Of a stretch of 64,000 nt of DNA, positions 30,604-39,746 are shown one piece after another. This stretch comes from an uncultured Alistipes sp. GTDB taxonomy: Bacteria > Bacteroidota > Bacteroidia > Bacteroidales > Rikenellaceae. The stretch covers positions 1 through 64,000 of the forward strand of contig CANREN010000001.1 in NCBI GenBank assembly GCA_947629705.1, written 5' to 3'. Each line of letters starts with the position of its first letter. Positions within the stretch are counted from its first letter, which is position 1. The notes below the pieces were generated by a model. It saw only the letters and a program-made list of their open reading frames with translations, had not been told where the DNA came from and ran no database searches. The translations under genes were made by a program, and so were the position numbers.

Positions 30604-31134
30604 ATGCAGGGAGCCATGAACAGATTTGTCATCCGGTTGATCGTGGGAGCGGTCGCCTTGTTGTCGACGGGCAGTTGCGGCGTCGCGATCAAGTATTCGT
30701 TGTCGGGCGCATCCATTCCGCCTGCGGCCAAGACCTTTTCAGTCGCCTATTTCCCCAACAATGCCACGATGGTTTCGCCGATCTTGAGTTCGACGCTCAC
30801 CGAAGCGCTGGTCGACATGTTTTCGCAGCGGACGCGTCTGACCCAGGTCGACGAGGGGGGCGATTTCGCTTTCGAGGGCGAGATCATCAATTACACGTCG
30901 GTTACGGCATCCGTGTCGAGCGACGATTATGCGTTGTTGAACCGGTTGACGATCACGGTGCGCGTGCGGTTCACCAATGCCATCGACGAGAAGGCATCGT
31001 GGAGCCAGACCTTTTCGGCCTACGAGGATTACGATTCGACGAAGCTGTTGACCGAGGTCGAGGGCGAGTTGATCCCGCAGATCGTCGAAAAGATCGTAAC
31101 CGACATTTTCCAGGCGTCGGCATCCAACTGGTAA
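30604..31134 (+). CDS. lptE: LPS-assembly lipoprotein LptE family
   Basis: Lipoprotein-like N-terminus (GAVALLSTGSCGVAIKYSLSGASIPPAAKTFSVAYFPNNA) and typical position after the sigma-54 activator and before secG. Confidence 0.85.
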   Translation: MQGAMNRFVIRLIVGAVALLSTGSCGVAIKYSLSGASIPPAAKTFSVAYFPNNATMVSPILSSTLTEALVDMFSQRTRLTQVDEGGDFAFEGEIINYTSVTASVSSDDYALLNRLTITVRVRFTNAIDEKASWSQTFSAYEDYDSTKLLTEVEGELIPQIVEKIVTDIFQASASNW

Positions 31135-31148
31135 CGCATGTTTCTATT

Positions 31149-31646
31149 ATGGAAGAACCGATTGCACGCTTATCGAAGATTCTTTTTCCGGAGGCCGAAC
31201 CCGACGGGGCGGCGCTCGATGCGCTGGTTCGGCGCTACGAATGGTTCGGGCCTGCACGGGTTTTGCGGGAACGGTCGACGGGGCGTTCCGATACCCGTTC
31301 GGCGTTGCTGGCTCCGTGGCGGGCCGAAAGTTCGCTCTGTGCGGAACCGATCGATGCGTCGGCTTTGCAGTCGGTCTCGTCCGACGATCTGATCGACCGC
31401 TTTTTGGAAGTTTCGGATTTGCGGATCGTGGCCGGGGAGGGCGAACCCGTCGAAGAGGTGCGGATCGCTCCCGATTTGGCCGAGAGCGAGGAGTTGGTGA
31501 GCGAATCGCTGGCCGAAATCTATCTTGCACAGGGCCTTTTCGATAAGGCGGCAGCGATTTATCGTAAATTAAGTTTGCTAAATCCCGAAAAAAGTGTTTA
31601 CTTTGCCGAGCTTATCGGCGAAATCGAAAGAGAAAAAAAACAATAA
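31149..31646 (+). CDS. Uncharacterised protein with a C-terminal TPR-like motif
   Basis: SESLAEIYLAQGLFDKAAAIYRKLSLLNPEKSVYFAELIGEIE. Confidence 0.8.
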   Translation: MEEPIARLSKILFPEAEPDGAALDALVRRYEWFGPARVLRERSTGRSDTRSALLAPWRAESSLCAEPIDASALQSVSSDDLIDRFLEVSDLRIVAGEGEPVEEVRIAPDLAESEELVSESLAEIYLAQGLFDKAAAIYRKLSLLNPEKSVYFAELIGEIEREKKQ

Positions 31647-31662
31647 TTAAAAATTCAACGAT

Positions 31663-32034
31663 ATGTTATACACGATTTGCGTTGCCTTGATCGTCATTGC
31701 GAGCATTCTGGTGATTCTCGCGGTATTGGTGCAGAATCCCAAGAGCGGCATGGCTGCCAACTTCGGCGCATCGAATCAGGTGATGGGTGTGCGGGAGACT
31801 TCCGATTTCCTGGAGAAATTCACGTGGACGATGGCTGTGGTCATTCTGGTGTTGAGCCTGATCGCTACGGTTGCGATGAACCGAGGCGGTGTAGCTGAGG
31901 GTGATTCCGAAGTTGCAAAGGATGTCAAAGCCCTGCAGGAACAGGTGCTTGAGACCGTTCCGGCCATTCCGCAGACCGAGGTTCCCGCCGCAAGCGACGA
32001 ACAACAGCCTGCTGCCGAAGCGTCGGCCGAATAA
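31663..32034 (+). CDS. secG: Preprotein translocase subunit SecG
   Basis: MLYTICVALIVIASILVILAVLVQNPKSGMAANFGASNQVMGVRETSDFLEKFTWTMAVVILVLSLIA. Confidence 0.95.
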   Translation: MLYTICVALIVIASILVILAVLVQNPKSGMAANFGASNQVMGVRETSDFLEKFTWTMAVVILVLSLIATVAMNRGGVAEGDSEVAKDVKALQEQVLETVPAIPQTEVPAASDEQQPAAEASAE

Positions 32035-32065
32035 GATCGGAACCGGCGAACTTCGCGAGACATTC

Positions 32066-32093
32066 AGAGAGCCGCATACAGATGCGGCTCTCT
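32066..32093 (+). terminator. Intrinsic terminator downstream of secG
   Basis: AGAGAGCCGCAT-acag-ATGCGGCTCTCT then TTGTTTG. Confidence 0.88.
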
Positions 32094-32121
32094 TTGTTTG
32101 ATCGATCTCACGCGTTGAAAT

Positions 32122-32505
32122 ATGGATGTACTGACTTTTCGCGATTATTGCCTCTCGTTGCCCATGAGCGAGGAGACCACGCCGTTCGATGAGACGACGC
32201 TCGTCTACAAGGTCGGCGGTAAGATGTTCGCTTTGGCGGATATGATCGATTTCACGTGCATAGCCGTGAAATGCGAGCCCGAGCGGGCGATCGCGCTGCG
32301 CGAACGTTATCCGGAGGTAACGCCCGGCGTCCATCTGAACAAACGTCATTGGAACGATGTGCGTACGGACAGCGATCTGCCCGATCGTTTCATCCGCGAG
32401 CAGATCCGCAATTCTTACCTGCTGGTATTGCGGCAGAACGTAACACCCAAATCCCTGCGCGACGAGCTCCTCGCTTATGTCGAGCGGCACGGGTTGCCCG
32501 AATAG
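32122..32505 (+). CDS. MmcQ/YjbR family protein
   Basis: YCLSLPMSEETTPFDETTLVYKVGGKMFALADM...CEPERAIALRERYPEVTPGVHLNKRHWNDVRTDSDLPDRFIREQIRNSYLLV. Confidence 0.93.
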   Translation: MDVLTFRDYCLSLPMSEETTPFDETTLVYKVGGKMFALADMIDFTCIAVKCEPERAIALRERYPEVTPGVHLNKRHWNDVRTDSDLPDRFIREQIRNSYLLVLRQNVTPKSLRDELLAYVERHGLPE

Positions 32506-32517
32506 GCCGACGAAGGC

Positions 32518-33108
32518 TTATTCCGCTGCGATCTGTTTCCGCCAGCGCAGATAACCCGCCACGGCCAGCGCCGAATAGAGCAGATAAAGAGCGGCCGTAA
32601 AGGGAATATCCTTGTAAATATACAATCCGACGGTCGTCAGATCGACGACCAACCACACGAGCCACTGCTCCGCATATTTGCGCGACAGCATCCACAGGGC
32701 GATGACCGACAGCGCCGTCGTGAAGCTGTCCCAGAAAGGCACCTTGCTGTCCGTAAAGTGAACGAGCAGCAGGTAGATGACGGCCTGGATGCAGAGAAAG
32801 AGCGTGAAAAGGATCGGGGCCAGCCGCAGCGGCGTGTGGCCGATTTTCGAAAACTGCTTCGTTTCCGGGTGTTCCGGATCGCCTTTTTCGCTGCGCAGCC
32901 ATACGATCCATCCGTAGAGACCCGCCAGAATGTAGTAAATCTGCATCGAACAGTCGGCGTAGAGCCCCGACCGATAGTAGAGCAGGCCGTGAACGATCGG
33001 CATGATCAATCCGACGATCCACAGCCGGATGTCGGCGCGGTATTCGAGCCAAAGGTAGAGCAGCCCGAGGACGATGCCCGTGAGCTGAAGAACGAGTTTC
33101 CAATCCAT
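32518..33108 (-). CDS. pnuT: PnuC-family transporter, probably a thiamine transporter (PnuT) by regulatory context
   Basis: PnuC-type polytopic protein (LYGWIVWLRSEKG...SVIALWMLSRKYAEQWLVWLVVDLTTVGLYIYKDIPFTAALYLLYSALAVAGYLRWRK), downstream of a TPP-riboswitch-led TonB receptor. Confidence 0.8.
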   Translation of the reverse strand: MDWKLVLQLTGIVLGLLYLWLEYRADIRLWIVGLIMPIVHGLLYYRSGLYADCSMQIYYILAGLYGWIVWLRSEKGDPEHPETKQFSKIGHTPLRLAPILFTLFLCIQAVIYLLLVHFTDSKVPFWDSFTTALSVIALWMLSRKYAEQWLVWLVVDLTTVGLYIYKDIPFTAALYLLYSALAVAGYLRWRKQIAAE

Positions 33109-33171
33109 AGTTCGTTTCGAAAATGAAGGCGAGGGCCCGCCGTTCGGGACGGGCCTTCGCCGGATGATCCG

Positions 33172-35493
33172 TCAGAATTTGACGGTTATGTTGGCCAGTA
33201 CGTTCGTCGGTGCTTGCGGAAAGTAGAACGCATGGTCGGTTTGTTCCGTCCGGTCGCTGGTATCTGTATAGGCTTCCGACCAGCCGTAGCCGTTGCTTTC
33301 GTATTCCGTATCGAACAGATTGTTGATCGTCAGGCCGATGCGGACGCTTTTGGCGGCCCGTGTGCGGAACGTATAACCCAAATTGAGATTCGTTACGCAA
33401 TAGGCGTCGAGCTGCATAGCACTATTCTCGTAGTTAGTGAAATACTGTTTGCTGACGTATTGCGTGTGCAGGATGGCTTCGAATCCGCGATGGTGGAAAT
33501 CGAGCAGCAGGGCGGCGATGGTTTTCGGTGAATAGGCGAGCCGGGTCGTGCCCATGGCAACCGTGTGATAACCGTATTCGCCCGCGACATCGCCCGATAA
33601 TCCGTAGTCGACGACGCGGTGCAGGTAGTTTTCGATGCGGTTCTGCGAGAAGGTCGCGTTGGCGCTGGCCGTGAACCATCGGGCGACGCGCCACGATGCC
33701 GACAACTCGATGCCGCGGCGATAGCTGTCGGGAACGTTGTCGTTCAAGGCGTCGTACCCGTCGTTGATGCGGCCCGTCGGCACCAATTGGTCTTTGTACT
33801 TCATGTAGTAGAGGTTCACGCCCAACGACAGTTTCGGAGCCGTGTAGGTGTACCCCAATTCATAGTCGTAGAGCTTTTCGGAGGTGGGGTAGGTGTCGGC
33901 TTCGGCGAACAGGTAGCGGTCGGTGAAGTCGCTGCGCGTCGGTTCCTTTTGCGCAATAGCGAACGAGAAATAGAAGTTGTTGCGTTTGCCGAGCGCGTAG
34001 CTCAGACCGACGTGGGGATTGAAGAAATGATACTGTTTGTCGACGTCGATGGGTTGCATGCCCACCTGTTTCGAGACGTAATTGTCGTTGACGCCCCACG
34101 CTTCGTAGCTCACGTAGCGGTATTGCAGATCGGCGAACAGACGCAGGCCGTTCGCAACCTGCCACGAGGCACGGGCGAAGAGGTTGGCATCCTGCTTGTC
34201 GACATCGTTGTCGTACCAGCGGCCGCCAATCTGCTCCGAAGCCAAGCCGTTCACCCAGTCGAGTTCGCCCCAGTGCGGACAGGTGTAGTAGCTCCACGAA
34301 CCGCCGAACGTCAGATCGAATCGTTCTACCGAGTAGTTGGCCGAGGCGTTGAGCCCGCCCAAATGGTTGCGCATCAGCTTTTCGCGGATCAAATCGGCTT
34401 TGACCTTCTCCCCGTTTGCATCGTAGGCGATGGCATCCGGAAATCCGTACTCCACGAGCTTCGAATCATCCTTGTACTGTTTGTGGTAGCCGTAGCCGTA
34501 GGTGTAAAAGGCCGTTGCGTTCAGCGTCCAGCGATCGTTCAGCCGCTGGGTCAGCAACAGCTGGTTGTTGATTTGCAGATAGTTGTCCGTCTGGTCGTCG
34601 TAGTAATCCACCGTGGCGCGCTGCAGTTCGCCGTCTTCCATATAATAATAGGAGTGGGGGCCGTCGGACGTGTAGTATTGTCCGCTGTCATGGTAGCGGC
34701 GGCCGTTCAAGGCCATGTCCGCTTTCGTTACGCCGTTGTAGGTGAGATAGGTTTTGGCCTTGCCGCCGAACGAAACCAATTTCAGCATGGTGTTGCCCTT
34801 GTAGTAGCCGGCCTGGAACATATAGGATTTGAGGTCGGTGGAACCGCGGTCGATGTATCCGTCCGAACCGATATGCGTCAGCCGTGCATCCAACGTCCAA
34901 TGTCCGCCCAACAGCCCCGACGAAAGCTGTACGGCCTGTTTGTTGGTGTCGTAGGAGCCGTAGGAGAGCGATGCCGTGCCGCGAAACTCGGTCGACAGCG
35001 GTTCGGTCGTCATGCTGATGGCTCCGCCGAATGCCCCTGTGCCGTTGGTCGATACGCCGGCGCCGCGCTGCACCTGCATCGTGCCGACCGTCGAAATCAA
35101 GTCGGGCGTATCGTACCAATACATCGAATGCGAATCGGGATTGTTCATCGAAACGCCGTTGATCGTAACGTTCAGCCGCGTGGCATCCGTACCGCGCAGC
35201 CGCATCGAGGTGCCGCCGATCCCGATGCCGGTTTCGTTGGTGGCAATCATCGACGGCGTCAAGGCCAGCACCGACGGAATGTCGTAACCGTAGCTGTTGC
35301 GGGCGATTTCGTCGCTTGAGAGGTTCGAGTGGGCCACGGGCGTCGTAGCCGTCGCGCGCGTGGCGGTTACCTCGACCTCCTGCAAACGGATCATGCGCAG
35401 CGAATCGTCCGCGCTATGCGGAACCTGCTGCGCCCTTGCGGCAGCCGCATAGAGCAGCATGGCCGCAACACTCATCGTAAAATACCTTTTCAT
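33172..35493 (-). CDS. TonB-dependent outer membrane receptor, putative thiamine/TPP uptake
   Basis: Signal peptide, plug domain (GTSMRLRGTDATRLNVTINGVSMNNPDSHSMYWYDTPDLISTVGTMQVQRGAGVSTNGTGAFGGAISMTT), C-terminal beta-barrel ending NVLANITVKF; TPP riboswitch in the leader. Confidence 0.92.
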   Translation of the reverse strand: MKRYFTMSVAAMLLYAAAARAQQVPHSADDSLRMIRLQEVEVTATRATATTPVAHSNLSSDEIARNSYGYDIPSVLALTPSMIATNETGIGIGGTSMRLRGTDATRLNVTINGVSMNNPDSHSMYWYDTPDLISTVGTMQVQRGAGVSTNGTGAFGGAISMTTEPLSTEFRGTASLSYGSYDTNKQAVQLSSGLLGGHWTLDARLTHIGSDGYIDRGSTDLKSYMFQAGYYKGNTMLKLVSFGGKAKTYLTYNGVTKADMALNGRRYHDSGQYYTSDGPHSYYYMEDGELQRATVDYYDDQTDNYLQINNQLLLTQRLNDRWTLNATAFYTYGYGYHKQYKDDSKLVEYGFPDAIAYDANGEKVKADLIREKLMRNHLGGLNASANYSVERFDLTFGGSWSYYTCPHWGELDWVNGLASEQIGGRWYDNDVDKQDANLFARASWQVANGLRLFADLQYRYVSYEAWGVNDNYVSKQVGMQPIDVDKQYHFFNPHVGLSYALGKRNNFYFSFAIAQKEPTRSDFTDRYLFAEADTYPTSEKLYDYELGYTYTAPKLSLGVNLYYMKYKDQLVPTGRINDGYDALNDNVPDSYRRGIELSASWRVARWFTASANATFSQNRIENYLHRVVDYGLSGDVAGEYGYHTVAMGTTRLAYSPKTIAALLLDFHHRGFEAILHTQYVSKQYFTNYENSAMQLDAYCVTNLNLGYTFRTRAAKSVRIGLTINNLFDTEYESNGYGWSEAYTDTSDRTEQTDHAFYFPQAPTNVLANITVKF

Positions 35494-35522
35494 ACTTACT
35501 TTAATTTGAGGTTAAAGAACTG

Positions 35523-35624
35523 AAAAGGGGTATGTGTTGTCGATTATGCGTTCCCGGTCTCGGCATTACCCGTGTCCGGTTCAATGGGTATAATCTCAGC
35601 TCGCGCGCGGCGGGCACCCCTTTA
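35523..35624 (-). promoter_or_regulatory. TPP (THI-box) riboswitch
   Basis: Minus strand: AAAGGGGTGCCC...GAGCTGAGATTATACCCATTGAACCGGACACGGGTAATGCCGAGACCGGGAACGC...ACATACCCCTTTT; all THI-box core blocks and closing P1. Confidence 0.95.
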
Positions 35625-35650
35625 AGAAATTCGCGGCAAAGGTAAAACAA

Positions 35651-35684
35651 AAGGCGGAAAGTACCAACGCTTTCCGCCTTTTTC
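35651..35684 (-). terminator. Intrinsic terminator downstream of xylA
   Basis: AGGCGGAAAG-taccaacg-CTTTCCGCCT with a TTTTGTTTT tail on the minus strand. Confidence 0.85.
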
Positions 35685-35707
35685 TGTTGTCGGCAAGCCG
35701 AACCGAC

Positions 35708-37021
35708 TTATATATACATGTTTACGATCGCCTCGTAAAGTTCCTGCTTGCCGCTGTGCCGGGCCGGTTCGTGGCTGCGGGCGTATTCGGCGACCTGCTC
35801 CAACGTCAGTTTGCCGTCTTCGAAGAGTTTGCCCTCGCCCGCATCGTAGGAGGCATAGCGTTCCGACAGCATTTTGCAGTAAGGCGAGTTATCCAAAATG
35901 TCGGCGGCGATCAGCAGCGCGCGCGCCATGACATCCATCGCTGCGATATGGGCGATGAAGATGTCTTCGAGGTCGGTCGAGTTGCGTCGGGTCTTGGCAT
36001 CGAAATTCGTGCCGCCGCCCTGCAAACCGCCGCCGCGGACGATCACCATCATGGCCTGCACCATTTCATAGAGGTCGATGGGGAACTGGTCGGTGTCCCA
36101 GCCGTTCTGGTAGTCGCCGCGGTTGGCGTCGATGGAGCCGAGCATACCGGCATCGACGGCGCATTGCAGCTCATGTTCGAACGTATGGCCGGCCAGCGTA
36201 GCATGGTTCACTTCGATATTGACCTTGAAATCCCTGTCCAATCCGTGCGCGCGCAGGAACCCGATGACGGTCTCCGTATCGACGTCGTACTGGTGCTTCA
36301 TCGGCTCCATCGGCTTCGGTTCGATCAGGAACGTGCCTTTGAACCCTTTGCCGCGGGCATAGTCGCGAGCCATGCGCAGCATGGTGGCCATGTGCTCTTT
36401 TTCGCGTTTCATGTCGGTGTTCAGCAGCGACATGTAACCTTCGCGGCCGCCCCAGAACACGTAGCAGTCGCCGCCTAATTCGATCGTCGCGTCGAGGGCG
36501 TTCTTGATCTGGAGCATGGCGCGGGCCGCCGTATCGTAGTCCGGATTGGTCGATGCGCCGTTCATGTAGCGGGCGTGCCCGAATACGTTGGCCGTACCCC
36601 ACAACAGTTTGATGCCGGTTTCGGCCTGTTTCTGCTTGGCATAGGCGACGATCGCTTTCAGATTCTTCTCGTACTCCTGCGGGGTCGCGGCTTCATCGAC
36701 GAGATCGACATCGTGGAAGCAGTAGTATTCGATGCCCATCTTCTGCATGAACTCGAATCCGGCATCCATCTTGGCCTTGGCCCGTTCGATGGGGTCGGCC
36801 GCCTCGTTCCACGGGAATTTTTTCGTGCCGCCGCCGAACTGGTCGCCGCCTTCGGCGCAAAGCGTATGCCACCACGCCATCGAGAAACGGAACCACTCTT
36901 TCATTTTGCGACCTTTCACGACCTTCTCGGGATCGTAATAGTGGAATGCCATCGGATTTTTCGACGAGGCACCTTCGAACGGAATTTTGCCCACTTCGGG
37001 GAAATAGATTTTTGCAGCCAT
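35708..37021 (-). CDS. xylA: Xylose isomerase
   Basis: [61 protein letters not shown]...[24 protein letters not shown]...[18 protein letters not shown]. Confidence 0.97.
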   Translation of the reverse strand: MAAKIYFPEVGKIPFEGASSKNPMAFHYYDPEKVVKGRKMKEWFRFSMAWWHTLCAEGGDQFGGGTKKFPWNEAADPIERAKAKMDAGFEFMQKMGIEYYCFHDVDLVDEAATPQEYEKNLKAIVAYAKQKQAETGIKLLWGTANVFGHARYMNGASTNPDYDTAARAMLQIKNALDATIELGGDCYVFWGGREGYMSLLNTDMKREKEHMATMLRMARDYARGKGFKGTFLIEPKPMEPMKHQYDVDTETVIGFLRAHGLDRDFKVNIEVNHATLAGHTFEHELQCAVDAGMLGSIDANRGDYQNGWDTDQFPIDLYEMVQAMMVIVRGGGLQGGGTNFDAKTRRNSTDLEDIFIAHIAAMDVMARALLIAADILDNSPYCKMLSERYASYDAGEGKLFEDGKLTLEQVAEYARSHEPARHSGKQELYEAIVNMYI

Positions 37022-37036
37022 TTTATTAAGTGTTAA

Positions 37037-38536
37037 TTATAGGTTTATTGTCTGTTGGTTCAGTTTCGAATCGACTTCGCGGCACCAGGCGGCGTAGCCG
37101 GCTTCCAAGACCTCGCGGTCGGCCTCGACGGGCTCCACGACCTCCAACCGGCGCAGCGAGGCGAAGGCCTCTTCGCGCGATCGGTAGTATCCGGCCCCCA
37201 ATGCGGCCCCGCGCGCCGCACCCAAGGCCCCGTCCGTGTTGAACAGCTCGATACGAGCTCCGGTCAGCGTCGCCAACGTGCGGCGGAAGAGCGGCGAGAG
37301 GAACAGATTGGCCTTGCCGGCCCGGATGACGTCGGGTTTCAGCCCCATTCCGCGCATGATATCGATGCCGTAGCGGAACGAGTAGGCGATGCCTTCCTGG
37401 GCGGCCCGCAGGATATGGGCTGTGGTATGGCGGTTCAGGTCGATGCCGACGATCGCGGCTCCCGTCGTGCGGTTTTCGAGCACGCGCTCGGCCCCGTTGC
37501 CGAAGGGCAGCACCGACAAGCCCTCCGATCCGGCCGGAACGCGCTCTGCAAGCTCGTTCATACGGGCGTAATCGGCCGTTTGCTGGACGATATTGCGTCG
37601 AATCCATGCGTTCATGATGCCCGTGCCGTTGATGCAGAGCAGGATGCCGTAGCGCGGCGCTTCGGGCCGGTGATTGACGTGCACGAACGTGTTGACACGC
37701 GACAGCGGATCGGCTTTCGGCGTATCGACGACCCCGTAAACCACGCCGCTTGTTCCGCCGGTCGCCGCGATCTCTCCGGCTTCCAGTACATTAAGCGAAA
37801 AGGCGTTGTTCGGCTGGTCTCCGGCCCGGTAGGAGATGGGTGTGCCGGCGGGTATGCCGAGCGCTTGCTCCGTCGCCTTGTCCGTGCGGGCCTGGATGCC
37901 GATGGAAACGCCCGCTTCAGGGATGATCGTGTGCGGAATGCCGTAATGATCGGCGATGAAATCGGCGCGGCGCTCCTCTTTGAAGTCCCAGAGAATCTGT
38001 TCCGAAAGGCCGCTGATCGTGGTCGTCTTTTCGCCCGAGAGCCGGTAGGCGATGTAGTCGCCCGGCAGCATGAAGCGATCGATTTTTTCGAAAATTTCCG
38101 GTTCGTTGCGTTTCACCCACGCCAATTTCGAGGCTGTGAAGTTTCCGGGCGAGTTGAGCGTATGGGCCAGACAGTAGTCGCGTCCGATCGCCTTCAAGGC
38201 TTCGGCTCCGATGCCGACGGCGCGCGAATCGCACCAGATGATCGCCTTGCGCAGGGGCTTTCCGACACGGTCGAGCAGCGTCAGTCCGTGCATCTGGTAG
38301 GTGATGCCGATGGAGACCACTTCGCGCATGGGGTGGTCGGCGGCGATTCGGCGAATGCCTTCGCAGAGATAATGCCACCACATTTCGGGGTCTTGTTCCG
38401 CCCAGCCCGTACGGGGCGCGTCGATGCGCATTTCGGATTGCGGATTGGTCGATGAAGCGACGCATTCGCCTGTCCCGATATCCAACAGCGATACTTTGAC
38501 GGACGATGAACCGACGTCGATACCTAACGATTTCAT
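37037..38536 (-). CDS. xylB: Xylulokinase (FGGY family)
   Basis: MKSLGIDVGSSSVKVSLLDIGTGECVASSTNPQSEMRIDAPRTGWAEQDPEMWWHYL...GGTSGVVYGV. Confidence 0.95.
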   Translation of the reverse strand: MKSLGIDVGSSSVKVSLLDIGTGECVASSTNPQSEMRIDAPRTGWAEQDPEMWWHYLCEGIRRIAADHPMREVVSIGITYQMHGLTLLDRVGKPLRKAIIWCDSRAVGIGAEALKAIGRDYCLAHTLNSPGNFTASKLAWVKRNEPEIFEKIDRFMLPGDYIAYRLSGEKTTTISGLSEQILWDFKEERRADFIADHYGIPHTIIPEAGVSIGIQARTDKATEQALGIPAGTPISYRAGDQPNNAFSLNVLEAGEIAATGGTSGVVYGVVDTPKADPLSRVNTFVHVNHRPEAPRYGILLCINGTGIMNAWIRRNIVQQTADYARMNELAERVPAGSEGLSVLPFGNGAERVLENRTTGAAIVGIDLNRHTTAHILRAAQEGIAYSFRYGIDIMRGMGLKPDVIRAGKANLFLSPLFRRTLATLTGARIELFNTDGALGAARGAALGAGYYRSREEAFASLRRLEVVEPVEADREVLEAGYAAWCREVDSKLNQQTINL

Positions 38537-38619
38537 GCTTTTGCAATTTGAATCAAGTAAAGATAGCGATTTTTTTGCAATCGGCCAAAAAAAATGCGGC
38601 CGAATCCTTTTGTTGCGAA

Positions 38620-38656
38620 AAAGCGAGGATTTCGCCGGAATCGGCATCCTCGCTTT
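38620..38656. terminator. Hairpin/terminator in the galM-xylB intergenic region
   Basis: AAAGCGAGGAT-ttcgccggaatcggc-ATCCTCGCTTT. Confidence 0.6.
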
Positions 38657-38688
38657 CGCTCGTGCTTAAAAAAATGTCGGGGCTTTGC

Positions 38689-39744
38689 CTAATACGTCCC
38701 GAATCGGAAAACGATCTTCTGGCAATAGCGTTCGCCCGGTCGGAGCAGGGGCGACGGAAATTCCGGCCGGTTGACGGCATCGGGGAAATGCTGACATTCG
38801 ATGGCCACGCCGTCATGATCGGCATAGCGGCCGCCCGATTTGGTCTCGGGACAGCCTCCGGCGAGCCAGTTGCCGGTGTAGATCATCACGGAGGGTTGCG
38901 AGGAGAGAATCCGCACCGTGCGGCCCGATTTCGGATCGCGCAGTTCGCCGACTTCGCCGAGGATATTCGGCTTCCAGCCGTCGATTGCGAACGGATGATC
39001 GTATCCGCGGAAGTCGCGGATATGGTTGAACTCGGCGTCGATCCCCTCGCGCAACGGTCGGAAGGCACGGAAATCCTGCGGCGTTCCGGCTGCGTCGAGC
39101 AGCTTGCCCGTCGGAATCTGGTACGCATCCATCTCCGGCACCTGCGAGCAGTTGAGCCGCAGCTCCTGGTCGAGCACCGAGCCGCTCGCTTCGCCGGCCA
39201 GATTGAAATAGATGTGGTTGGTCATGTTGACGATCGTCGTGCGGTCGGTCTGCGCCACGTAGGTGATTTCGAACGAATTTTCGTCATCGAAATCGAACAC
39301 GGCTTCGACTTGCAGCTCGCCCGGGTACCCCTGGTCGCCGTCGTCCGAGGTCAGCGCCATGACGATCCGGTTGGTCTCCGCGCGGCTCTCCCAAATGCGG
39401 TTGGCGAAGTTCTTCGTGCCGCCGTGCAGATGGTTGCGTCCGTTGTTGATCTCCAACGAATAGGTTTCGCCGTCGATGGTCATGCGGCCCATAGCGATGC
39501 GGTTGGCGCAGCGGCCTACGCTCTTGCCCATCGCCGCGCCGTCGAAAAAGTAGCCTTCGGGATGCTTGTAGCCCAGGACGACATCGGCCATGCGGCCTTC
39601 GCGGTCGGGCATCGTCGCGCCGACGACCGTCGCGCCGAAATTCGAAATCCGCACTGCCGCACCCTGTGCATTGCGCAGGGTATAGAGGATGATGGCTTCG
39701 CCCTCGGGCGTCATGCCCCATACCTGTTGTTCGATTGTAATCAT
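38689..39744 (-). CDS. galM: Aldose 1-epimerase
   Basis: VRISNFGATVVGATMPDREGRMADVVLGYKHPEGY...GRCANRIAMGRM...NNGRNHLHGGTKNF...TNHIYFNLAGEASGSVLDQEL. Confidence 0.95.
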   Translation of the reverse strand: MITIEQQVWGMTPEGEAIILYTLRNAQGAAVRISNFGATVVGATMPDREGRMADVVLGYKHPEGYFFDGAAMGKSVGRCANRIAMGRMTIDGETYSLEINNGRNHLHGGTKNFANRIWESRAETNRIVMALTSDDGDQGYPGELQVEAVFDFDDENSFEITYVAQTDRTTIVNMTNHIYFNLAGEASGSVLDQELRLNCSQVPEMDAYQIPTGKLLDAAGTPQDFRAFRPLREGIDAEFNHIRDFRGYDHPFAIDGWKPNILGEVGELRDPKSGRTVRILSSQPSVMIYTGNWLAGGCPETKSGGRYADHDGVAIECQHFPDAVNRPEFPSPLLRPGERYCQKIVFRFGTY

Positions 39745-39746
39745 AG

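Noticed and set aside
28563-30731. 722-aa - strand ORF
   Set aside because: Exact antisense shadow of the HU-like and sigma-54 activator genes; His/Arg-rich without domain motifs.
33619-35319. 566-aa + strand ORF
   Set aside because: Antisense of the TonB receptor; composition typical of reverse-frame translation.
37055-38455. 466-aa + strand ORF
   Set aside because: Antisense of xylB.
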